From NCBI RefSeq assembly GCF_010093815.1, contig NW_022985553.1, positions 840,133 through 904,132 of the forward strand: a DNA stretch of 64,000 bases, written 5' to 3'. Below, piece after piece: positions 1 to 12,970 of this stretch. The stretch's first letter is position 1, and the number at the start of each line of letters is the position of its first letter. Below the pieces are notes generated by a model. That model worked only from the letters and a program-made list of their open reading frames with translations, had not been told where the DNA came from and ran no database searches. A program made the position numbers and the translations under genes. This stretch comes from Pseudovirgaria hyperparasitica (lineage: Eukaryota > Ascomycota > Dothideomycetes > Acrospermales > Acrospermaceae).

Positions 1-3000
1 AGAAACGCGTTAAGAGGATACCGAAATAATTAAGGCGGTACTTCTTAACGCGGAAAAGCATAAGGCATAGGCTTAAATATAACGCCTATCGTAAAATAGT
101 AGGATTATAGCACACTTCGTTACTATAAGTATAGAGAAATAGAATATATTTCGCCTAACTATAAGAATCCGAAAAAAGAATAGGCTAGTATATAAGACCT
201 AACCGCGTTCTTAGCTAAATTATATATACTTAGGAGGAGCTATAGCGCCTTCCGGCGAGTAAAGACCTAATATTACTAAAAGTATCGTTACCTATAGTAA
301 ATGGTAATAAAACTATATAGGCCCTCGTGGACACTAGTATAGAAGATAACTATATTTTATTAATTCTTATAAAGAAGTATAGATTATTATACGATCTTAG
401 TAAAGTTAGCCGAACTATCGTAGTTAATAGATATAAAGTTAGAACTTTAGGTAAAGCTATAATGAATTACGAAGTTCATAACTCGAAGATAATAAAATAG
501 TAGATGTCTAATAAATTTATCGTGGCTAATATTAGCTAATAGAATATGATTCTAGGGATGCCTTAGCTTAGATGCCTAAACCCTATCCTTGATTTTTAGA
601 AGGAGATATTAACGTTCCGATAATACCGTGGTAAATTATACTAGTAAGTTATAACTATTAGTAAGGAGGCATAGAACCTCGCCGTGCGGACCCGATCGTC
701 GCTAATCTATCTTACGTCCTTATTAATTATTAATAAAGATAAGGATAATAGTAATAATCAGGGCGAAGACACGCTACCCGACGTATATTCATAGTATATA
801 GATGTGTTTTCGGTAGGAGATGCGTTACTTCTCCCTAATCACGGGCCGTATAAGCTAAAGATTAAGCTTAAAGAGGGAGTAGATATCCCTTATAGCCTAC
901 TTTACCTACTTTTAAGACTAGAACTCGAAGTTCTTTATAAATATATTAAAGAATACCTCGAAAGAGGCTAGATACGTTATAGTATATTATTAGCTGGCGT
1001 ACCTATTCTCTTCGTAAAGAAGAAAGACGGAAGTTTATATCTATGCATCGACTATCGGGCACTAAATATAGTAACTAAGAAGAATCGTCACCTATTACCG
1101 CTAGTTAGTAAATCTTTAGACTAATTAATAAAGGTAAAGTACTTTATAAAGCTAGATTTATAAGATATATATTACTAGCTTCGAATTCGTCACGGAGATA
1201 AGTGGAAAACTGCATTTCGGACTAGATATAGTTATTTTAAGTATACTATTATGCTATTCGGGCTAATAAATACGCTAGGAGCGTTTTAAGGATATATTAA
1301 TACTATACTCGTAGGATTACTTAACGTGATTTACGTAGTTTATCTCGATAATATACTAATTTACTCCGATAGCATGTAGGATTATAAAGAACACGTGAAA
1401 TCGGTACTAAATTATCTAAGGTAGTATAAACTCTATGTAAAATTATCTAAATGCGAGTTTTACTAATAAGAAGTTGGGTTTCTCGGCTTTATTATAATAT
1501 ATAGCGGCCTAAAAATAGAGCCGGAGCGTATAAAGACCATCATAGAATGGCTAGAACCTACTACTATACGTTAAATTAGAATATTTATAGGTTTCGTGAA
1601 CTATTATTATAAATTTATTATAGGCTTCTTATAAATTACGGCGCCGCTTAATAAACTCATAGAGAATAGCGGTAAAATCCCTATAGATGGGCGAGTATAG
1701 CGTAAAGCTAAGTCGGTCGAGATATAGTTAACGCCGGAAGCGCGAGATACGTTCCGATCGTTAAAGAATTACTTTATAACTACGCCGATTCTTAGGTATT
1801 TCGATTCTAAGAAGTATATTCGGGTCGAAACTAACGCGTTAGAATTTATAATTACTAGAATTATTAGTTAACCGTATAAAGATACGAAAGATAAGGTATA
1901 ATAGCACCCGGTCGCCTTCTTTTCCCGTAAAATGGTGGATATAGAGACGCGTTATAACACGCACGACTAGGAACTACTTATAATCGTTAAGAGTTTTAAG
2001 TCATAGCGATATTATTTAGAAGGCTCCGTATATTAGATCGAATTATTATTAGATTACGTAAATCTACGTTACTTTATATTAACTAAGGTCCTTAATCACC
2101 GATAAGTACGTTAGGCTAAGTGGATATTAATATTTAACTTTAAAATCTTATATAAAGCTAGAAGAGAGAATAAAGCTAATCCTCTATCGCGGCGTAAAGA
2201 TTATAAGAAATCGTCATAGAATGACGTAGATAGTCGGTGTAATTCAGACTATGCTATACTTTAGATACTATAAGACTAGTTATCTAATAGAATGCTAGAA
2301 GCCAGGACACTTTCGGCGATTCTCCGCGGGAATTAGAGCGGGTATTAAGTAATCTAAATAAACGTCTAAGAAACTAAGAAAACCCTTAAAGACTTAATTA
2401 AATCTACCTAGAATTCCGATATATTAGTAAAGAAAGTCATAAGTATAAAAGGAAGCGCTATAGATCCGCCATAGTTATTAAGGTAGAAACGACGATCGGA
2501 CGCGATCTACTTCTAAGGCCGACTCTACGTGCCTAAAGGCGGCTTATAAATCGATATTTTAAGGGAATAGTATGATTACGCGTTAGTAGGGTACTTCGGC
2601 GTTATAAGGACGGTTAATTTAATCCGAAGGACGTACGACTAGCCGGGTCTTTATAAATATATAAAAGACTACGTAAAAACGTATAACGTTTACCAGTATA
2701 CGAAAGTATATAGACACTTACTATATGGCGAATTAAGGCTATTACCTATACTAAAGGAGGCATGGAAGGAATTATTAATGGATTTCATTATAGATCTACC
2801 CCTAAGTAAGTATTCTAGGCATATTTATAATAGTTTACTTATAGTTCTAGATAGATTTACGAAGATATTATACTACATCCCTATAAGGAAGATAATCTAA
2901 GCACCGGATCTTATAGATATACTACTCCGTGACGTAGTCCGGCTCTATAGTATACTAAACGGTATAGTTTCGGATAGAGGTCCGTAGATAACGTCTAAAT

Positions 3001-3990
3001 TTTAGAAGGATTTCTACTATACGCTAGGAATTAAGCGGAAACTTAGTACTACGTTCTATCTATAAATAGATAGATAGACAGAGCGGTAGAATTAGATAGT
3101 CGAGGCGTATTTACGCGTATATTATAACTATAAGTAGGATAACTAGGTAAGGTTAGTCTATGTCGCGGAATTCGCGTATAATAACAGCCGATATACGTTA
3201 ACCTACGTAAGTCCGTTCAAAGTAAACTTCGGTTAGAACCATAATACGTAGTTCTTAGGGACTTAGTTTAAAGTAGAACGACCTAACGTTAAAGTAATAG
3301 AAATTACTATAGAACTATTCTAAACGTAAAGAAGCGTTATAAAGTTACTATAAGATACTACGAATTATAGTAAATCGCACTATAATAAGGGTAGAAAACC
3401 CATGATCTTTAATGTTAGGGATAAAGTTTTACTAAATAGTAAGAATATTTATAGTATTAGGCTAAAGAAGAAGCTTAACTATACGATAATAGGTCTATAT
3501 AAGATTACTCGTGTAATTAATGACTAGGCGTACGAGTTATAACTCCCTCCTATATTAAAGATATATAATATGTTCTATATCACGCTTCTCGAGCTATTTC
3601 ATGCCTTATTATTACCGGATCGTTCTAAATAGATGCTATATAAAGTAGTTACGTAAGAAGGTATAGATATCTATAAAGTTAAGTAGATACTTAGCTAGTA
3701 ACGCGCCGAAGATGGCACGTAGCTATATAAAATTCGTTAGAAAGGATATAATCCTAACGAAGATACTTAGGAACCTATAATAAACATTAGTAAAGTAGCG
3801 ATATTAGTATATAAGTAGTAATTAGCAAAGGAAGCCGCGGAATCGTAGAGAATTATACTAAAGTACGGCGATTCGACGTTTTTTAGTATAGTTTAGCGCT
3901 AAGAACGGCCGCCTAAAAGGAAGAAGGTAAAAGAGATATAGATCTTTAAAACATTCTAAGGAATTAAGGAACTTCCTTAGAAAGTTTAAA
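1..3990 (+). mobile_element. Ty3/gypsy chromovirus remnant (pol region), broken
   Basis: This is an old LTR retrotransposon copy on the plus strand. Conserved reverse transcriptase blocks are recognisable at about 890-1,560, the RNase H region at about 1,740-2,060, an integrase core at about 2,700-3,300 and a chromodomain-like tail at about 3,650-3,790. This order is that of chromodomain-carrying Ty3/gypsy elements. The left end lies outside the window, and no terminal repeat was identified on the right. It is broken throughout by a very large number of RIP-type changes and cannot be active. Age is probably old relative to the last RIP cycle, but was not measured. Confidence 0.75.
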
Positions 3991-5762
3991 CTTAGAACTT
4001 CAAAAATTTAACTAAAAAAGAGACTTAGAAAAATGATTTACTAAGAGAAATGGACATTAAAAGTCGGTGCCGATTAGTATAGATTGGTATAGATTACTAA
4101 AGAGATTAAAGAAGTTATTATTAAAGAAAGATAAAATTAAGAAAGCTAAAAGAAAATATAAAGATCTATATAGATCTATATAAACTCGTACTAATCTATC
4201 TAGAAGAAGTAAGATCGCTTTAAAATTAAAACCGAAAAACCAAAAACGCTAGATAAAAGAGATATATTAGTACCGATCGGTATAGATCTAAACTAATTAA
4301 GTCGGAGTAGGAGTAGAAGTACTAATTACCGCGATAGTTATATCTAATTCCTTCCGCTGGTTCTTATTTAGTATAGTATAGAGCTTTATAATATAAGTCT
4401 CTAGCCTTTCGTTCCGACGCTATAAATTCTATATAGCGCGCCTTATAGCTATGAACTCCTCTATAGAAACCTATAGAGCAGCAGGACCCAGGATAGAGAG
4501 GGACGGACCGGCGCGGGCACGCTAAGAATTATATAAATCAGCGAAAAGATTTAACGATCGGTATAGAACCACATACCTTTAGTATAGAAACTTCTAGATT
4601 AGAGCTATCTTCCCTAAATTTACGGCTCTTTAGCACGCGTAAGGAAGGAACCTTAGCCTTTTTACTAGAACCCTTTCTAGGAATTCTAATATTACTAGTA
4701 TATAGAAAGAAGTCCGAAGTAGTAGAGATTTTAGCACTATTATAGAGATTAATATATATTAGTAAGAATCTATAATGATTTAAGAAAAACGATATTACCT
4801 AGTAATCGCGGTAATAATAGCTATAGTAGATTCTAATAAATCCTTACAGATCTTATTAGAATCGTACTCCTAGGCGTAACCCTTACCTTAGGTATATAGC
4901 TCATAAAAAGCCTTCTCTAAGGCATTACGATCAGTAGTACTACGCTCCTTATCAGTAGGGGTTACTAGAGGCCTAGTAGTAATCTATACTAATATAAGTA
5001 AATCTACGTAAAGTTCTTCGAACTTACTTAAATACCTATAAGTAATAACGCTTCTTAGTTATGCAAGTACCGTATATTATAGATTTAGTACCGCCGTGAG
5101 TAATATACGATAGAAAGCGATAACTATAATAATATATAGCTAGATTATTAGAGCCCGGCCTAGGTCGGGGTAGATTAATGGCTTTCGACATATTAGTAAT
5201 ATATACGAGATAGGGATTATTCGAAGGCGCCTATTTCCGCGCTAATTACTTTAGAGCGTCGAGATTTCGGGAAACTATATTAAGATTATTATTAATTTAT
5301 ACGGATTATTACGAATTATATTATTACTAGCTAAGGACGGCACGAAAATTAGTAAATTGCGTAAATCATACTAAATTATAGTAAATCTATATAAATCTAT
5401 ATCTATAAGAATCGGGTGATATACCTAATAATCTAAAAAACTCTATAAAGAGTTGAGAAGTTTTTTAAAGAAAGGAATATTTCTAAGAAAAGATTTTAAT
5501 ATAGATAGTACCCGGGCTTACCTAATTACATTACGTGATACGCTAGGCCTAATTAGGTAATCTTATCTATATAAGAAGTTAAGATAGATAAAATTTAGTT
5601 TATTAGGAAAACGCTTATATAAATCTTAGATCGGCGAATATCGGTAAGTATCTAAGATAAAGCATAGAGAACGACTAAGGTCTTATAAGACTTAGGATAG
5701 GGATATAGAGATAGATAATAATCTAGGTTGCTAAGGGCAGCTTCCTAGAGAGAAGGGATAAT

Positions 5763-5988
5763 TATTAGGACTTAGCCTTAGGTAGGACCCGACCTACACG
5801 TACCTTAGCTAATAGGGATAGGAGGTAACGTGAAGGGCGGTAAATAGTTACATACTAGATAGATCGGCGTCCCTTTATATATATACTCTCGGATTCCTAC
5901 TAAAAGGGTTCGGTAGTAATTCATTCTATGATAGAATACACCCCATTGTTCTATCTAACTACACTACTATCTAATAACCCTATTCTTA
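5763..5988 (+). repeat. 226-bp inverted repeat, left arm (LTR-like)
   Basis: This segment matches the reverse complement of 11,944-12,169 over its whole 226-bp length without a visible gap; the differences seen are mostly transitions of the RIP type. It lies just before the second gypsy remnant, which suggests a terminal repeat, but no matching direct copy was found after that remnant. It contains a TATA-rich stretch near 5,874-5,885, compatible with an LTR promoter. Identity as an LTR is inference; the inverted match itself is seen directly. Confidence 0.75.
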
Positions 5989-6089
5989 CACTACATTAGT
6001 ATAAAATATACTAATATATCGCGTTAGTAATCGACTCGTCCGAATTACCTTAATACTAACCTACCGACCTTACTATTAACCTCGAAGAC

Positions 6090-9000
6090 GGTTAATAACC
6101 CCTATATGGACCCATCTACCCTCTATTAGAACCCGAGCTATAGGTCCTCCGAGAATATATCGAAAAGAACCTTACGCGAGAATAGATTAGACCTAGTATA
6201 TCTCTAGCCGGAGCTCTAATCCTCTTTATAAAGAAGAAGGATAGGAGTCTCTATCTATATATTAACTACCGTAGCCTAAATAATATCACGCGAAAGAATT
6301 ATTACCTACTACCTCTTATCTCTAAGTCTATTAATAGACTAGGGCGCGCGAAGATCTTTACTAAGCTTAATCTACGCGACGCCTACTACCGCCTATATAT
6401 TAAGAAGGGCGATAAGTAGAAAACGGCGTTTAGGACCCGTTATAGATACTTCGAGTATATAGTAGTCCCTTTTAGACTAACTAACGCGCTAGGAACCTTC
6501 TAAGCGTATATTAATAACGCGCTAGTAGGCCTACTCGATACGACGTGTATCATATACCTCGATAACATCCTTATCTTCTCTAATAACGAAGAAGAACACA
6601 TCTAGCACGTACGCGTAGTCCTAGATAGGCTAGAAAAACATAAGCTATATATTAAGCTATCTAAATACGAGTTCCACTAGGACTATATTAACTTCCTTAG
6701 CTTCGTTATTACTAATTAAGGTATAACTATAGAAAGGGATAGGGTCGCTACTATCGTGGACTAGCCTAAACTAAAATCGGTTTAAGATATACATATCTTT
6801 ATCGGATTTACTAATTACTACTAAAAATTCGTTAAGTATTTCTCCCGGCTAGTAGTACCGCTTAACGCGTGTACTACTACTATAGATTCGTCTATTACGG
6901 TCCGTGGTGGATAGAAATAGTATAATATTAAATCGTAGCCTATAGAATTATCGGAAGACGAAAGGGCCTCCTTCGAGAAAATCAAAGAGGCATTTATAAC
7001 TACCCTATTACTAGTATACTTCGACCTAACTAAACCTATCCGTGTCGAAACTAACACGTTAGGATTTATAATCTTAGGTATTCTCTTCTAGCCTAGACTA
7101 ACTAAGTCTAAAAAGGTCTAATAGTATCTAGTTATATTCTTCTTACGTAAAATAGTTAATATTAAGACTAGATATACTATCTATAACCAAGAGCTACTAG
7201 TAATAGTAGAGTCGTTTAAATAGTAGCGATATTATCTTAAAGGTACTATATATAACGTCGAGTTACTAACTAATTACTATAACTTAAAGGGGTTTATAAG
7301 CACGACGGTTTTAAACCGTCGATAGATCTAATAGACTAAGTAGCTTACGAACTTTCACTTTATAATCTACTATTAACCTAGAAGTATAAACCTAGCTAAT
7401 AGAATATTAAGAAGACCTAACTATAAAGAAGGCGCCTAGGATTATAGTAGCTATAGAGTCCTAGAGTAGCTATAGGCCTAACTCTTAAGGACGAGGTTGG
7501 ATTTTAAGTTATTAGGCGATTAGCGAGATACTAACGTTAATACTAGTAATTAAATCTCTAAGACCGAAGCCGGTAACTAAAGACGTAGTACTAAAGTCCC
7601 TAGTAGGCCGTTTATTAGCGCTATCGGGAAGGGCGATAATACCTAGCGTGAATATCTAATTAACCTTACCTAGTTAATCGTGGATCTATAGAAGATAGAC
7701 CTAATAGTTTTAAAGTTACGTAAAATATAGTAAGATAGGTTATTATAGACTAAAGTAGACTATAAGTAGACCTTTATGGACGGCTTACTTTACTATAATA
7801 GAAAGTACTATATACTAATAGATAACGCGCAATTTAACGTAGTTAGCTGATACTATAATACTAACCTAGTAGAATACTTTAGGTATATACGTACCCTAAG
7901 CTTAATTCATTAGTACTATTTTTAGAAAGATATACCTAAGTACGTCGAAGAATAGATAGCTACTTATCCGATTTATCAAAGAACGAAGGCCCCTAGGCAT
8001 AAGCCATATAGGAATTTACAGCCTCTTTCAGCCCCCCTCTTTATATAGGAAGACGTTACTATAGATTTTATAACTAACTTACCTCTAAGTAAGATACTTA
8101 GAATAAGTTATAATTCTATTCTTATTATCGTAGATAGACTTATAAAGATATCTAGGTATATCCCGGTATAGAAGACGATTACATCTAAAGAACTAGCGTA
8201 GGTATTCTAGAACAAGATTATTAAGGTCTATAGTATACTAAAAAGGATCGTTACGGACCGAGGAAGTACCTTCACGTCTAAATTCTAGACGTTATTCTAC
8301 GAAATAGTAAGTATAAATAGAAATATATCTATAGTATTTTATCCTTAGACGGATGGCTAGATAGAGCAATAGAACTAGACGCTTAAGGCCTACCTACGTA
8401 CATTCTATAATTTCGAGTAGGATAACTAGGCCTCCCTACTAAGTATAGTAGAGTTCGTATATAATAATAGTCGTTATAGTACGATAGATATTATACCTTT
8501 CTAGGCGAACCTCGGACGTAGTCTAAGAATAGGTTTTAAGTCTTAGACGGTCTAATTTAATCGAATAATAGACGTGAACGTCCACGCTTAGGAATTAGCG
8601 ATTAAAATCTTCGAAACCGCACGTAACTATTACGCTATAATCCAATAAGTAAATAACTCATATATAAAGTACTATAATAGGTTAGCCAAGGATTAGACGT
8701 ATAAGGAGGGCGATAAGGTCCTTCTTAATATCCGTAACATACGAACGTCGTAAGTAAATAAGAAGCTCGATTATAAAATAGCTAGTCCCTTCCGAATTAA
8801 ACGTCGTATCGGTATAAGAGTCTACGAGCTCGACTTAGGAAGCGATATAAGAATCTATAATATATTCCACGTCTTACTACTCGAAAGATTTCGACCTAAC
8901 GTGTATGGCCGCACGAATATATAGTTATACTCTATTATACCCTAAGATAGACTAGACGTGTTCGAAGTAGACCATATTATTAAACATAGGATTAATAAAG

Positions 9001-9290
9001 ATAGTATTTAGAAATATAGAATCCGTTAGAAGGACTACACTAAGGATAAGGACACCTAGGAACTAGTAGTATATATCTTAAGTTCTATAATAGCTGCGTA
9101 TAAGTAAAAGATATAGAATAGTATATTATTAATATAAGTATAGCGACGTCGCGGTCGTCGTAAAAAGAAGAAGGATACCATAGAGAATAAAGTACTAAAC
9201 TAGGAAATCTAGACGCGCACTAGGAAAACTCTATATAGCAGCCCTATAATTTAAGCGTCGTATGGTTACTAGACGCGAAGAAAGTGTAAA
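6090..9290 (+). mobile_element. second Ty3/gypsy chromovirus remnant, broken
   Basis: This is a second plus-strand LTR retrotransposon fossil. Reverse transcriptase blocks lie at about 6,130-6,620, RNase H at about 7,030-7,270, the integrase region at about 7,800-8,400 and a chromodomain-like tail at about 8,960-9,060. Its sequence differs clearly from the remnant at 1-3,990, so it is a different family of chromovirus. It follows the repeat at 5,763-5,988 closely, leaving little room for a gag region, so the copy appears internally shortened or is a nested piece. It is broken by very many RIP-type changes. Confidence 0.75.
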
Positions 9291-9452
9291 TAACCATTTT
9301 AGAAACGCGACGCGATATACCATAATAGAATAATATAGAAGAGTCTAGAATAGACTAATATAGACTATTATACACGAGAAAAACATAGGACCAAGAACCT
9401 AAAAAAAGGTACCCTACTATAGAATTAAACTCTTAACACGAAATATAAAAGG

Positions 9453-9502
9453 TTAGAGTACCCGAACCAATAACTACTAGGCTACTAGTTCGGGTACTCT
9501 AA
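9453..9502. repeat. perfect 15-bp stem hairpin
   Basis: The arms 9,453-9,467 and 9,488-9,502 are perfect reverse complements separated by 20 bp, with the core AGAGTACCCGAAC and its complement. It lies just downstream of the second gypsy remnant. A perfect stem inside heavily mutated DNA stands out, but it may simply be the inner edge of a terminal inverted or palindromic repeat. No function can be assigned. Confidence 0.7.
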
Positions 9503-9742
9503 TAGAATTTATAGAGATAAACTAATTTATATATAGTGTCTATACTTAGGTAACTTAAGGAAAATTAGAATATAGAAACTGATAGTTATAAGCTAAGCGA
9601 GCGTATATATAATATCGTTAAGTTAAGAATTAAATTACTAGAAACTAGCCGACGGGTATCTAAACGGTCTAAAAAGGACTAAAATGGATAAAAGCTAGGT
9701 AAATAGAGCCGGCGCGCACCACCTATAGTAGATCTAGAATAT

Positions 9743-9830
9743 ATAGAGCTAGGCATAGAGCTAATATATAGAGCTAGACCATAGAGCTAATATATAGAGC
9801 TAAACTCATAGAGCTAGAACTATAGAGCTA
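9743..9830 (+). repeat. short tandem repeat, unit ATAGAGCTA
   Basis: About seven imperfect copies of a 9-10 bp unit reading ATAGAGCTA(A/G), spaced by a few variable bases, run through this stretch. Similar TAGAGCTA words occur before and after at lower density. It is probably a degenerate minisatellite within the RIP-eroded block. No coding or regulatory role is visible. Confidence 0.6.
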
Positions 9831-11943
9831 CTCCTCTATCTTATTATCTATTCTAACCTCTAGTATAGTTCTCTCTAACTATATGATATAGCGGTAGAGG
9901 ACGACGACCTTAGCCTCTAGAGTAATAACCCGATCCGTTAGAGTCTATAGAGAAGAGCCTTAAGCGCTAGAGCGTAGCGACTAGGTCTAAAGTTAGCTAA
10001 TATAATCTAGAATAATCTAGAAGGGAATATATATCCTCTTATAAGGTAACTTAGAGGGAGAAATAGTAGACCTCTTATAAGATCTATTAGTAGCGCGAGA
10101 CGGACGGGGGGGGATAGAGCGAATCCTCTCTACGGCCTCTATAGCTAGGATAGACTCCCTAGAATAGATAGTCTAGGCGCTAGGGATCTCGCGGCGGCTA
10201 GAAAAATTAATAGGTGTTAAAAATAATTAACGTGCTTATAACTTATACTTTAATAACCTCTAGGAAGAGCTTATAGCGCTCCCTAAACTCCCTCTATATA
10301 GTAGATAGGCAGCTATAAGGACCCCCGAGGGTCTCACGGACACGAAGATCATTATAGATATCTTATATATATATAGGAACCTAAGAATGTATTAGCGCGG
10401 ACTACTTTAGATTATACTAGATTAAGATAGCCCATTATACTTATTTATAGATAAGTCTTACTAGTTACGGTATAGTAGTAGTAGTAGGTAGATAGAGTAA
10501 AGATAGGGTATATAGGCCCGTCGCGGTTAGTAGAGTAGTAGCTAATACTAGAGTTAGAGTAAAAGAGATATTTAGAGCCGGCCGTATAGCTCTTAATATA
10601 CTTATAGTATATTAAACCGTAGTTCGCTGTTTTCCTATAGTATAAACCGCGACTACGTTTAGTATTCTTGGCGACCTAGACCTTATTATTAGTAGACTAG
10701 GGTTTAGAGCGAATATTAAGGTTCTAAAAGGACCTAGAGTAACTAAATTAGTCTATATTAGACCAGAAGGAAGAGCGGCGAGGCGGCGGTATAGGTAAGC
10801 GCGAGGGCTCGCGATTATCGTCTATAACGAGATCTTCTTTATCCTCTAGAGGAGGTAGAGTAGATAGCGTACGCTTTAGAGCGAGAGGAGAATCTATAAC
10901 CACTTTATCTATAAGTTTAGTACTAGAATTATCTAGATTAGAGTGACTAGTAGCTATATTAGTAGTAGAGGCAGTAGTAGTAGTAGCCCTAGCTACTCTC
11001 TTCTCTAACTTAGAGCACGCCTTCGTGCTACCGTAATAGGTAGACTTCTTAGCCGGCGTGGCCGGGGAGAAGGCGATATCTTTAGAGCGAGTCTTACGAG
11101 AGGAGGAGGTAGGCTTAGAGATAGGACTAGTATTAGATATCTATATATATATATTAGCTAGAGATCTAAGGAAGGAATATTTATCTACCCTTAACGGTAA
11201 TTAACGAAGCTAAATTAGTAACCGTAATAACGCGAATGGGTTATATAGGACCGGTTCTAATAAGAATAGACTACTATAGACCCTTCTAAACCTAAACTAG
11301 GAAAGATAGTATATAAATTAACGACTTACCTTAAGAGCGAGGTAGATATACTAGAGAATAAAATTAAAGGCGAGCGAAGCTAAATATATACTTAACTAAA
11401 GTAGCGATTATATATCCTAGGTAGTAGCCACGAAGTAAGGGATAAGCGCGTATATAAACTAGTAAAAGTAAACTAGAATCTCGAGTTTACCTATATTAAG
11501 GATAGTTATAATATTATAGAAACTTAGTTACGGATATATAGATACACGATAGATTATAGAGACTTAGAATTATATATACTTAAGTACTTCGGGGCGAAGT
11601 ATAAAAAGAAGAAGGATATTATTAGGACGGGAACTATAATAGACCTATATAGACTATTCTAATCTATGTAGCCACGTAGTGGCTAGAGCTAGGTTAAGTT
11701 AGCTAAGTTAAGCGAGGTTACTATATAAGTAGACCGTATAAACCAATTCCTACTCGTTAGGAATTAACCTCGTATAAGAGTAAGATTACTCTATAAATAC
11801 ATTCCTATGTCTCTCTATAAACTATTAGACTACTATCCCACGTCTTTACTCTTTATACTTATCCCTATAGTAGATTATGTCGACCTTCTTGGTTCTAGTT
11901 AGACTATCTTAACTATAGTACTATATAGGGAGTAATTCGAATA

Positions 11944-12169
11944 TAAGAATAGGGTTATTAGATAGTAGTATAGTTAGATAGAATAATAGGGTATATTCTA
12001 TTATAGAATAAATTACTACTAAATTCTTTTAGTAGAAATCTAAGAGTATATATATAAAGGGACGCCGATCTATCTAGCACGTAACTATTTACTACCCTTT
12101 ACGTTACCTTCTAACCCTGTTAGCTAAGGTACGTGTAGGTCGGGTCCTACCTAAGGCTAAGTCCTAATA
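11944..12169 (-). repeat. 226-bp inverted repeat, right arm (LTR-like)
   Basis: Reverse-complement partner of 5,763-5,988 with identical length. Together the arms enclose about 6 kb including the second gypsy remnant. If both are LTRs they belong to copies inserted in opposite orientations; alternatively the pair reflects an inversion. The arm is eroded by RIP-type transitions like its surroundings. Confidence 0.75.
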
Positions 12170-12970
12170 GATAGACTATATTATCTTATTAAGAGCCGCG
12201 TTATTATCCTATAGATCCTTCTTCTTCTTCTTCTTAACTATATCTCTATAAACTAAAGTAGAGTTATTAGTATTATTAGATATATTATCTAGTAAGGCTA
12301 GAGGATCGCTTAATAAGGGTACGTTAGAGGGCGCTAGTAGTATATTTTTATACCTCGCCGCTATCTTTATAGCCCTTAATATCTTATCTATACTATACTA
12401 GAGCGCCTTTAACGTAGATATATATAGCTATAGCCTAGGAGGTAGTAGTAGAGGTTCTATCGAGTTATCCTATCTGAATTAAATACCTTTATACTACTTA
12501 GGAGGTATAATAGATAGCGTAAAATAGTTAAAAAAATACTAATATATAGCTAATATCATATAATACTAATATATAATAGGTATTTTAATAGGTATACGAG
12601 TATTCGTTGACGATGCTATAAAATATTAATTATATATAAAAACGCGTGTTGGTGGCATAGACGTGCATCGGGCGCCAAGCTTTCCCATGTAACTATGGAC
12701 AAACGGATAGTGGATAGCTTTATATGTCAGTGCCACGAGCAAACGACCGACCACGTCCGTGATGCGCCCAACCTAGACAGATCCAACGACTGATCATATG
12801 AAGCTTGTCAATCTGCGCCATGGGTAATAGTGTTTCTGTACCGGCGGCCGCTGGTAGTAAGACCATGCCACGACGGACGGTGAACGCCAGAGTAAGGTCC
12901 CACATGTCTTGAGCTGTTTTCATACTGATTCTGCTACTAGACACTCACAGCACCTATTGTCGCCTTCACA

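Larger units (their letters stand above)
1..12640. other. RIP-eroded AT-rich repeat block
   Basis: The block is rich in TA dinucleotides and poor in CA and TG, while CG persists; this is the visible signature of CpA-to-TpA repeat-induced point mutation in ascomycetes. Almost no open frame above 60 codons exists in 12.6 kb, in contrast to the sequence right of about 12,640, where base use changes abruptly. It contains two Ty3/gypsy remnants, an inverted repeat pair and short tandem repeats described separately. The stretches 3,990-5,760, 9,300-11,940 and 12,170-12,640 are equally eroded and I could not assign them to a family. No host gene is visible. Dinucleotide statistics were judged by eye, not computed. 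Confidence 0.85.

Noticed and set aside
6821-7057. 78-codon minus-strand frame inside the second gypsy remnant
   Set aside because: It is antisense to recognisable retroelement sequence in RIP-eroded DNA and has no family features.
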